Of a stretch of 7,104 bases of DNA, positions 1 to 5,725 are shown one piece after another. The notes under the pieces are model-generated. The model was not told where the DNA came from. It did no database searches and was given only the letters and a program-made list of their open reading frames with translations. Within the stretch, counting starts at the first letter, position 1; every line of letters starts with the position of its first letter. The position numbers were made by a program, and so were the translations under genes. This stretch comes from CAYONP01 sp964405335. Its GTDB lineage: Bacteria; Armatimonadota; UBA10988. The stretch is from positions 1 through 7,104 of the forward strand of contig CAYONP010000151.1 of NCBI GenBank assembly GCA_964405335.1, given 5' to 3'.

Positions 1-17
1 CGCGTGCGGCCATGACT

Positions 18-42
18 CCCCCTTCCCGCCGCGGGAAGGGGG
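18..42. repeat. Perfect GC-rich hairpin upstream of the ABC operon
   Basis: Eleven bases (18-28, CCCCCTTCCCG) are perfectly complementary to 32-42 (CGGGAAGGGGG), with a 3-nt loop. A G-rich stretch and TTAGG follow rather than a T-run, so it is not a canonical intrinsic terminator in either direction. Hairpins of this C-run/G-run form are frequent as dispersed intergenic repeats in GC-rich genomes, and that is the reading I favour. It could also protect the 3' end of a transcript entering from outside the window. The inverted repeat is directly visible; its role is inference. Confidence 0.7.
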
Positions 43-64
43 TCGGGGGGTTAGGCCGCGCATC

Positions 65-85
65 GGCCCGGTCGGCGACCGGGCC
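65..85. repeat. Second perfect hairpin upstream of the ABC operon
   Basis: GGCCCGGTC at 65-73 pairs with GACCGGGCC at 77-85 (9 bp, 3-nt loop). It lies 22 nt beyond the first hairpin, so the two form a tandem pair, and no T-tract follows. Together they occupy the first part of a 220-nt stretch in which I find no supportable gene and no convincing promoter. Possible roles are a dispersed intergenic repeat or an attenuating or 3'-end structure for an upstream gene outside the window. Confidence 0.65.
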
Positions 86-207
86 CTACCCACACACGTC
101 GGCGCGTGCGGCGGTGCCTGCCGCCCGTTGTGTCGCGAATCTTGCGCCGCCCGTAACGCCCTCGCCGGGGTATGGCACAGAACTCGGCACACCGCCCTGG
201 CGGTGGC

Positions 208-215
208 GGGAGAGG
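208..215 (+). promoter_or_regulatory. Ribosome binding site that sets the ABC ATPase start
   Basis: GGGAGAGG ends 5 nt before the ATG at 221. The reading frame is open further upstream to a GTG-type start at 128, but that stretch encodes a segment unlike ABC ATPases and has no comparable purine-rich site. The ATG at 221 is therefore preferred. Confidence 0.7.
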
Positions 216-220
216 CTGGC

Positions 221-1303
221 ATGGCGGAGGCCGGCGCCGATGGCCGCGAGGTCGTCATCCGCACCGAGAACCTGACCAAGACGTACCGGAACACCCTCGA
301 GGAGATGGTCCGGCTGCCCGGCGTGATCGCGCTGCAGGACCTTAGCATGGAGGTCTTTCGCGGCGAGGTGTTCGCCATGATCGGCCCCAACGGGTCGGGC
401 AAGACGACCACGCTGAAGCTGCTCATGGGGCTCATCTTCCCCAGCCGCGGGATGGTCCGCGTGCTCGGCCGCGACCCGCGGCGCGAGGTACAGATCAAGC
501 GCCGGATCGGCTTCATGCCCGACGGGCCGTATTTCTACGGCCACCTCAACGGCTATGAGCTGCTCGAGTTCTATGCCAGTCTGCTCGGCATGGACCCGTT
601 GGTCCGCCGGCGGCGCATCCCCGAGCTGCTCGACCTGGTGGGCATGACCAACCGCGCCAAACTGCGGCTGCGGACCTACTCGAAAGGCATGGTGCAGCGC
701 ATCGGCCTGGCCCACGCGCTGCTCAACGACCCCGACATCGTGTTCATGGACGAGCCGACCAGCGGGCTCGACCCGATCGGCGCGCGCGACATCCGAATCG
801 TCGTCGAGCGGATGAAGGCCGAGGGCAAAACCATCTTCTTGTGCAGCCACTTCCTGAGCGAGATCGAAAACCTGTGCGACCGGGTGATCCTGCTCGACCG
901 CGGCCGCACGCTGCGCTACGGCCCGCTCGAGGAGCTGCTAGCGGTGCCCGGCAAAATGCGCCTGCGGGCCACCGGGCTGGACGACGCCGGCAAGGCCCGG
1001 CTGAGCGACATGGGCCGATTGCTGCACGAGGGCACCTCGCGCGAGGCGCCGACCTGGATCATCGACGACGGGCCCGACGTGAACACGGCGCTGCAGGTGA
1101 TCGAGAGCCACGGCGGGCACCTGGCCGGGCTCAACCCGATGCGCCACAGCCTGGAAGAGATCTTCATGGAGGCGGTCGAGCGGACGCAGGCCGACCAGCC
1201 GTTCCAGGACGCGCCCATCCGCGAGACCCCGCCGGTCGAGGCGGTGGGCGAGCCCGAGCCGCAGCCCGAGCCCGAGCCGGTCGGCGTAGAAGAGGACCAC
1301 TGA
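221..1303 (+). CDS. ABC transporter ATP-binding protein (ABC-2 export type)
   Basis: This is the cytoplasmic ATPase subunit that should power the permease encoded next to it; the substrate is unknown. The 360-residue product has all the ABC nucleotide-binding motifs in order: Walker A GPNGSGKT (55-62), Q-loop region IGFMPDGPYFY (96-106), a divergent signature YSKGMVQR (153-160), Walker B IVFMDEP (173-179), D-loop SGLD (181-184) and the H-loop histidine (His210). The divergent signature is usual in the CcmA/NosF-like ATPases of ABC-2 exporters. The Q-loop carries Asp101 where Gln or Glu is usual. A C-terminal extension of about 110 residues follows the core and ends in an acidic, proline-rich tail with alternating Glu-Pro (about 344-360). 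The stop is 1 nt from the permease ATG, so translation is probably coupled. Family assignment is secure; the substrate is not. Confidence 0.95.
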   Translation: MAEAGADGREVVIRTENLTKTYRNTLEEMVRLPGVIALQDLSMEVFRGEVFAMIGPNGSGKTTTLKLLMGLIFPSRGMVRVLGRDPRREVQIKRRIGFMPDGPYFYGHLNGYELLEFYASLLGMDPLVRRRRIPELLDLVGMTNRAKLRLRTYSKGMVQRIGLAHALLNDPDIVFMDEPTSGLDPIGARDIRIVVERMKAEGKTIFLCSHFLSEIENLCDRVILLDRGRTLRYGPLEELLAVPGKMRLRATGLDDAGKARLSDMGRLLHEGTSREAPTWIIDDGPDVNTALQVIESHGGHLAGLNPMRHSLEEIFMEAVERTQADQPFQDAPIRETPPVEAVGEPEPQPEPEPVGVEEDH

Positions 1304-1304
1304 G

Positions 1305-2084
1305 ATGCGCGTCATCTGGGCGATTGCCAAGACCACCTATCGCGAGAGCCTGCGGCAGCGCGTCCTGCTGATCGTGCTGTTGATGGGCCTGATGCTGATC
1401 GGCGTGTCGTACGCCTTCTCATACCTCTCGACCGGCGAGGAGTTTCGCTTCGTGGTCGACTTCGGGCTGGTCGGCATCACGCTGATCGGCCTCGGCCTGG
1501 CGGTCATCCTCGGTGGGTTCATGATCCCCAACGAGATTGAGCGCCGGGTGGTCTTCACGGTGCTCAGCAAGCCGGTCTCACGGGCGCAATACCTGCACGG
1601 CAAGTTCCTCGGCGCGGCGTTCGTGATCTTCGTCCTCGATGCGCTGATGGGCGTCGCCTTCATCGTCGCCTATTGCGCCAAGCACCCACTCGGCTGGGGC
1701 GGGTTCGAGTGGATCCTCGTCCTGGCCATGTTCTGCATCTACCTGCAGACGCTCATCTTGCTCTGCGCCGCGCTGACCATGTCGACCTTCTCGACGCCGA
1801 TCTTCACCATGATCGCGACCGGCTTCTTCTACATCATCGGGGCGGTCAACACGCATGTGAAGTACCTGTCCGAGCGGTCCGAAGGCGTGGTTCAACGGAT
1901 CGTCTTCGGCATCCTGTCGGTCATCTTCCCGAACTTCAGCAACTTCGACCTGCGCCAGGCACTGCTGCTCTACGAGCCGGTCGAGCTCGGATTTGTCGCT
2001 CAATATGTGCTGGGCTATACGGCGCTCTACTGCGTCGTGCTGCTCTCGATTGCCTGGCTGATGTTCAACGAGCGGGAGTTCTGA
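1305..2084 (+). CDS. ABC-2 type transporter permease
   Basis: This 259-residue polytopic inner-membrane protein is the expected partner of the preceding ATPase. I see six hydrophobic segments at roughly 20-41, 53-74, 101-123, 135-157, 165-182 and 231-254. The N-terminus (IWAIAKTTYRESLRQRVL) matches the amphipathic opening of ABC-2 permeases of the NosY-like group. The cytoplasmic stretch around 76-103, with ERRVVFTVLSKPVSR then YLHGKFLG, is the family's conserved loop after the second membrane segment. The ATG lies 1 nt after the ATPase stop, with purines at the end of that gene as the ribosome binding site. Length is normal for a half-transporter permease, so it probably acts as a dimer. Substrate cannot be inferred from sequence. 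Confidence 0.93.
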   Translation: MRVIWAIAKTTYRESLRQRVLLIVLLMGLMLIGVSYAFSYLSTGEEFRFVVDFGLVGITLIGLGLAVILGGFMIPNEIERRVVFTVLSKPVSRAQYLHGKFLGAAFVIFVLDALMGVAFIVAYCAKHPLGWGGFEWILVLAMFCIYLQTLILLCAALTMSTFSTPIFTMIATGFFYIIGAVNTHVKYLSERSEGVVQRIVFGILSVIFPNFSNFDLRQALLLYEPVELGFVAQYVLGYTALYCVVLLSIAWLMFNEREF

Positions 2085-2093
2085 GGAACGACG

Positions 2094-3500
2094 ATGCACC
2101 AAGCCCGCGATCGTGCCCTCGCGCTGCTCCTCGCCGCCTGCTGCGCGGCCGGCCTGTGGCCGGTCCAGAGCCGGATCGACCAGCGCCGCAACACCTTCCG
2201 CGTCTGGCTCTATCCCGAGGCCAGCCAGGACGACGTGCAGGCGGTGGTCGACGGCCTCGAGGACTTCGAGGAGCTGAAAGGCCGGGTCGAGACCGGCGTC
2301 GCGCCGCGGGTCGACAACTCCTACCAGCAGATCATGGACGAGGAGAAGCGGCCCCGCAAGCTGGTCTTCCGCGATTCGCCATACGTCCAGGTGGTCGTGC
2401 CACGGATCGACTGGGGACGCGACCTGAACAAGTACGCCGCGCGGGTGCAGCGGCTGCAGATGGTCAGCGGCGTGGTGCCCGGGCTCAACGAACAGGGCCT
2501 GCCGCTCGACCGCATCCAAGAGCTCAACGTTCAGGATGTCGGCATCGTCGTCATGGCGGCGCTGATCGGCGGCTTCCGCAAGTCGGCCGCCAACGTGCTG
2601 TGGCTGCAGTCCGACGCCAACTGGTACGAGGGCCGGCACTACCGCACCGTGCCGCTGGCGCGCGCCGTGGTGACCCTCGACCCGCACTTCGTCGACGCCT
2701 GGACGGTGACCTGCTGGCACCTGGCCTATAACATGAGTGTCGAGGCGAAGGACCCGCGCGAGGCGGCCGAGCTGATCCGCCAGGGCCTCGAGTTCGCCGA
2801 GCAGGGCCTGAGCTGGAACGCCACGCGCTACGACATCTACCTCGAGCTGGGCTGGACCTATTACGACAAGCTGCAGAACTACGCGCGGGCGGCGGAGTAC
2901 TTCAAACTGGCGCTCAATCACCCGCACCCGACGTTTGTCGAGCGGCATATCGCCCACTCTTATGAGCGCATCCCCGACATCGAGAGCGCGTTGTTCTGGT
3001 ACGACGTGTCGCTGAAGAAGTACAAAGAGGACCACATCGCCACCGGCGCGATCATCACCATCAATGAGCGCTACGCCCGAGCCTGGGATCGGTACAAGGA
3101 GGGCGACCTCGACACCGCGCTGCGCTACCTGTATGAAGATTGGCAGAAGGACGATCCATTCGACACCATCGGCATGCACTTCAAGGCGCGAATCTTTGAG
3201 ACCAAGGGCGAGCGGGCGCGGACGCAGGGCGACATCGACGGCGCGCGCGAGGAGTACCGGGTGGCGTTTGAGACCTGGCGCGACGCCGGCCTGAACAACG
3301 CCACCGACCGGCTGGCCCGGCGGCGGGTGCTAACCCTGGCCGACAACTGGGGCTGGAACGCCGACGTGCCGCCCGGGTGGAACGACGTCGGCCTGCCCGA
3401 CGACTGGGTCGAAGAGAGCAGCCCGATGGCGCCCGCCGCGCCGCGCGAGGGCCCGCAGACCCGCGCCGAGGCCGAGGCGGTTGACGCCGCGGCGGAGTGA
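2094..3500 (+). CDS. Membrane-anchored or lipidated TPR-type helical repeat protein linked to an ABC exporter
   Basis: A 468-residue protein starting 9 nt after the permease stop, with GAGG overlapping that stop as ribosome binding site. The N-terminus has Arg5 and Arg7, a short hydrophobic run and LLAACC (12-17), which fits either a lipobox with Cys16 or a signal anchor. Residues about 40-145 are a mixed region I do not recognise. A hydrophobic stretch (149-161) leads into GGFRKSAANVLWLQ, then TPR-like helices with LARAVVTLDPHFVDAW, ELGWTYYDKLQNYARAAEYFK and DIDGAREEYRVAFETW. The segment from GGFR to WHLAYNMS resembles a family of TPR proteins that, from memory, sits beside ABC-2 exporters in Planctomycetota, Verrucomicrobiota and Armatimonadota. 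The last 40 or so residues are an Ala/Glu/Pro-rich, probably disordered tail. A scaffold or accessory role for the transporter on the outer face of the membrane is inference. Confidence 0.85.
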   Translation: MHQARDRALALLLAACCAAGLWPVQSRIDQRRNTFRVWLYPEASQDDVQAVVDGLEDFEELKGRVETGVAPRVDNSYQQIMDEEKRPRKLVFRDSPYVQVVVPRIDWGRDLNKYAARVQRLQMVSGVVPGLNEQGLPLDRIQELNVQDVGIVVMAALIGGFRKSAANVLWLQSDANWYEGRHYRTVPLARAVVTLDPHFVDAWTVTCWHLAYNMSVEAKDPREAAELIRQGLEFAEQGLSWNATRYDIYLELGWTYYDKLQNYARAAEYFKLALNHPHPTFVERHIAHSYERIPDIESALFWYDVSLKKYKEDHIATGAIITINERYARAWDRYKEGDLDTALRYLYEDWQKDDPFDTIGMHFKARIFETKGERARTQGDIDGAREEYRVAFETWRDAGLNNATDRLARRRVLTLADNWGWNADVPPGWNDVGLPDDWVEESSPMAPAAPREGPQTRAEAEAVDAAAE

Positions 3501-3515
3501 CGCGTCATAGCCCGC

Positions 3516-3521
3516 AGGAGG
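3516..3521 (+). promoter_or_regulatory. Strong ribosome binding site that sets the next start
   Basis: AGGAGG ends 5 nt before the ATG at 3527. A GTG in the same frame at 3497 overlaps the end of the TPR gene, but it would put ten charged and polar residues before the signal peptide and has no such site. The ATG at 3527 is clearly better. Confidence 0.85.
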
Positions 3522-3526
3522 CTACG

Positions 3527-4243
3527 ATGCGGTATCTCCCCATCCTAGCGCTGGGGTTGCTGCTCGGGCCGGCCGGTGCGCTGACCTTGAATGAGGTCGT
3601 CGAGCTGAGCCGCGCCGGGGTCGGCGACCAGGTCATCATCGCCGCGATTGAGCGCGACGGCGGTGAGTTCATGCTCTCCTCGTCTCGGATCTCACAACTC
3701 CGGCGCGAGGGGGTCAGCAGCCGGGTGCTGCAGGCGCTGGTCGACTCCGGCCGGCGACCGCAGCGGTACGAGGACCTCAGCCTGACCGAACGGCGGCGGT
3801 TCAGCGGCATCCAGACGGTGCCGGGACCGTACTACCGCCCGCCGGGCGCCCACTCGCTGAGCAACCCCTATGAGGGACGGCCGGTCTTCCGGCCCAACTA
3901 CGACCCGTACAGCGGCCAGACCGTCTATGGCCCGCAGTACGACCGCTACGACCGGAACGACTGCTACGATCGGTACGACCGGTACGACCGGTATGACCGG
4001 TACGACCGGTACCCGTATCGCCCGCAGGAGATCCGGCACAATCCGTACGGCACACCGCCGACCTACTGCCCGCCCGGCGGACCGCCGACCTATGTGGTCA
4101 GGCCGAACCGGCCCTCCTTCGTCTACGGGCCGTCGGGCACCTATGGCCGACCCGACTGCTACCGACCGCAGCGCTACCAGCGCGACGGTTGGCAGGTCAG
4201 CGCTCGCGTCGGGCCGTTTGTGGTGGTAGGATCGGGGTACTGA
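3527..4243 (+). CDS. Secreted low-complexity protein with Tyr-Asp-Arg repeat, function unknown
   Basis: A 238-residue product. Residues 1-18 form a clean Sec signal peptide (YLPILALGLLLGPAGA), with cleavage likely after Ala18. Residues about 19-75 form a small helical domain (LNEVVELSRAGVGDQVIIAAI, then LSSSRISQLRREGVSSRVLQAL). Each half carries a G-V-x-[DS]-x-V motif, so it may be an internal duplication. I recall similar domains in exported planctomycete-type proteins of unknown function. From about 76 onward the protein is rich in Tyr, Pro, Arg and Gly and probably disordered, with a triplet repeat at 138-162 and a Gly/Val ending (VGPFVVVGSGY). It follows the TPR gene by 26 nt. An envelope or matrix role is possible but unsupported. 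No catalytic motif is seen. The call as a real gene rests on the signal peptide, the ribosome binding site and the codon pattern. Confidence 0.82.
   Translation: MRYLPILALGLLLGPAGALTLNEVVELSRAGVGDQVIIAAIERDGGEFMLSSSRISQLRREGVSSRVLQALVDSGRRPQRYEDLSLTERRRFSGIQTVPGPYYRPPGAHSLSNPYEGRPVFRPNYDPYSGQTVYGPQYDRYDRNDCYDRYDRYDRYDRYDRYPYRPQEIRHNPYGTPPTYCPPGGPPTYVVRPNRPSFVYGPSGTYGRPDCYRPQRYQRDGWQVSARVGPFVVVGSGY
3938..4012 (+). repeat. 9-bp in-frame tandem repeat encoding Tyr-Asp-Arg
   Basis: The unit TAYGAYCGS occurs in frame as two copies, one diverged unit (AACGACTGC, Asn-Asp-Cys) and five more copies, followed by a lone Tyr codon. Copies differ mainly at synonymous third positions (TAC/TAT, GAC/GAT, CGC/CGG). 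The last five are the most alike, with the only changes GAT in the first and TAT in the fourth. That suggests recent slippage expansion at the 3' end of the tract and selection to keep the peptide. Confidence 0.92.
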
Positions 4244-4256
4244 CCCGGAAGGTGGT

Positions 4257-5153
4257 GTGTCGAACCCGAACCGATGCACGGTGCCCGGCTGCCAGCTCGG
4301 CACCATTGCCGGCCAGGCCACCTGCTGGTCCCATGCGGACCAGGCACAGGTGGCTTCGGCCGTGCTGGCGCTCATCCGCGATGGGCGCGGACGCGGCGCG
4401 GCGCTCCAACGCGTCTGCCTGCGCGGCGTGGACCTGTCCGGCGTCGACCTGTCCGGCGCCTGCCTGGCCCATGCCTCGCTGGCCGGCAGCAACCTGAGCG
4501 GCAGCAACCTTTCCGCCGCCGACCTGCGCCATGCCGACCTGACCGGTGCCGATCTGTGCGGCGCCGTGCTGGATGAGGCGAACCTCGAGGCGGCGCGGCT
4601 CGGCGGCGCGGCGCTGGCCGGCGCGTCGCTGCGCGGTGCCCGGCTTGACGCGGCCGATCTGCACGGCGTGCAGGGCGCCGGCGCCGAGTTCACCGGCGCG
4701 CGCCTGTCGGGCGCCTTCGCGGTCGAGGCCGATCTGCGCGGGGCGGTGCTGCGCGGGGTCATCGCCGACGGGGCCTGCTTCGAGCGCGCCCGGCTCGACG
4801 GCGCCGACCTGTGGGAGGCGGTGCTCGGCGGGGCCACGCTCCGCGGCGCACGCTTGATGCGCGCCAACCTGCAGCACAGCTCGCTCGTCGGCACGGTGCT
4901 CGACGGCGCCGACCTGACCGGCGCCGACCTGACCCGCGCGCGGCCGGGCGCCGCCTCGCTGCGCGGGGCCCTGCTGAGCGAGGCCGACCTGAGCCGGATC
5001 ATCGCCCGCGAGGCCGACTTCAGCGACGCCGACCTGACCGGCGCCGAACTCGCCGGGGGCATCTTCCAGCGCGCCCGGTTCCAGGGCGCGCGGGTGACCG
5101 CCGAGCAGTTGGCCCAGGCGGCCAACCTCGACGGCGCGGAGGGCCTGCCGTGA
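4257..5153 (+). CDS. Pentapeptide-repeat protein with N-terminal Cys/His cluster
   Basis: A 298-residue product starting at GTG 4257, with GGAAGG at 4247-4252 as ribosome binding site, 13 nt after the preceding stop. Residues 7-26 hold C7-x4-C12-x10-C23-x2-H26, a spacing that could bind one zinc ion. Residues 55-275 are pentapeptide repeats of the A(D/N)LXX type. The central position, usually Leu or Phe, recurs every fifth residue for 45 consecutive steps without an insertion. Exceptions are Gly140, Ala155, Ala170, Pro230 and Ala250. Such proteins fold as a right-handed quadrilateral beta-helix; 45 repeats give about 11 coils. The ending (VTAEQLAQAANLDGAEGLP) is a typical capping helix. No signal peptide is present, so it is probably cytoplasmic. 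Known relatives include the gyrase-binding DNA mimics Qnr and MfpA, but nothing here demonstrates that activity. Function is unknown. Confidence 0.93.
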   Translation: MSNPNRCTVPGCQLGTIAGQATCWSHADQAQVASAVLALIRDGRGRGAALQRVCLRGVDLSGVDLSGACLAHASLAGSNLSGSNLSAADLRHADLTGADLCGAVLDEANLEAARLGGAALAGASLRGARLDAADLHGVQGAGAEFTGARLSGAFAVEADLRGAVLRGVIADGACFERARLDGADLWEAVLGGATLRGARLMRANLQHSSLVGTVLDGADLTGADLTRARPGAASLRGALLSEADLSRIIAREADFSDADLTGAELAGGIFQRARFQGARVTAEQLAQAANLDGAEGLP

Positions 5154-5725
5154 TGCTGGTCGAGAAGCTGGTGCTGACCGAGACCAACGACGAGAACTGC
5201 TACCTCGTCGCCTGCCGCGAGACCGGCGCGGCGATGATCGTCGACCCGGGCAGCTACGATGAGCGGATGAGCGAGTTCGTGCTCAGCGGCCGGCGGCTCG
5301 AGCTGATCTTCATCACCCACGGCCACGGCGACCACACCGGCGGCGTGCCCGAACTGCGCCGCCGGCACGGTGAGGCGAAGCTGGTCATGTCGGCCGACGC
5401 GGGCATGACCGACCTGACGCCCGACCGCACCGTCGGCGGCGGCGACGAACTGCGGCTCGGCAGCCTGCGCGGCCGCATCGTCGACACGCCCGGCCACACG
5501 CCCGCCGGCGTGTCACTGATCCTCGGTGGCTACGTCTTCTGCGGCGATGCGCTGTTCAGCGGCTCGGTCGGCGGGACGCGCACGCGAGAGACGTTCGACC
5601 AGCAGATCGAGGCGGTCAGACGCGAGCTGCTCGGCCTGCCCGGCGAGACCATCGTCTGCTGCGGCCACGGGCCGTCGAGCACGATCGGGGTCGAGCGGCG
5701 CAACAACAGCTTCTTCGTGCCCTAG
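5153..5725 (+). CDS. Metallo-beta-lactamase-fold hydrolase, glyoxalase II-like (YcbL-type)
   Basis: A 190-residue soluble enzyme with a complete set of binuclear metal ligands: the HGHGDH motif (56-61), His115 in DTPGHTPAG, Asp132 in FCGDALF and His172 in CCGHGPSST. The opening NCYLV and VDPG (15-33) and the ending GVERRNNSF are typical of the small single-domain hydroxyacylglutathione hydrolase-like group, which is slightly longer on average. It lacks the extra C-terminal helical domain of classical glyoxalase II, so the natural thioester or other substrate is uncertain. The ATG at 5153 overlaps the preceding TGA by 1 nt (TGATG), with GGAGGG at 5138-5143 as ribosome binding site, so translation is probably coupled. 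Its stop codon overlaps the convergent dapF stop. Fold and metal site are secure; the reaction is inferred from the family. Confidence 0.92.
   Translation: MLVEKLVLTETNDENCYLVACRETGAAMIVDPGSYDERMSEFVLSGRRLELIFITHGHGDHTGGVPELRRRHGEAKLVMSADAGMTDLTPDRTVGGGDELRLGSLRGRIVDTPGHTPAGVSLILGGYVFCGDALFSGSVGGTRTRETFDQQIEAVRRELLGLPGETIVCCGHGPSSTIGVERRNNSFFVP
5722..5725. other. Shared CTAG: overlapping convergent stop codons
   Basis: The palindrome CTAG supplies TAG to the plus-strand hydrolase gene (5723-5725) and TAG to minus-strand dapF (5724-5722). The two coding regions meet tail to tail with a 4-nt overlap and no room for a terminator between them. Confidence 0.97.

Noticed and set aside
173..187. 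Sigma-54 promoter (TGGCAC then TCGG) before the ABC ATPase
   Set aside because: The -24 half fits, but the -12 half lacks the required GC at the right spacing, and there is no activator gene or enhancer site in view.
12..275. Plus-strand open frame at the left edge
   Set aside because: It runs through two hairpins, is Arg/Pro/Ala-rich and overlaps the ABC ATPase start in another frame, with no ribosome binding site.
1578..3179. Long open frame on the minus strand (533 codons) opposite the permease and TPR genes
   Set aside because: It has no recognisable domain and no ribosome binding site, and it mirrors two genes with clear family features. Long antisense frames are expected at this GC content.
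4257..5153. Qnr/MfpA-type gyrase-protecting resistance gene
   Set aside because: Only the pentapeptide fold is shared. The Cys/His N-terminus, the lack of family-specific loops and the gene context do not support a resistance role.
3692..5497. Long open frame on the minus strand (601 codons) opposite the Tyr-Asp-Arg, pentapeptide and MBL genes
   Set aside because: Its sequence is low-complexity Ser/Ala/Arg/Pro text created by the antisense of the 15-bp pentapeptide periodicity. The plus-strand genes have signal peptide, repeat register and metal motifs.
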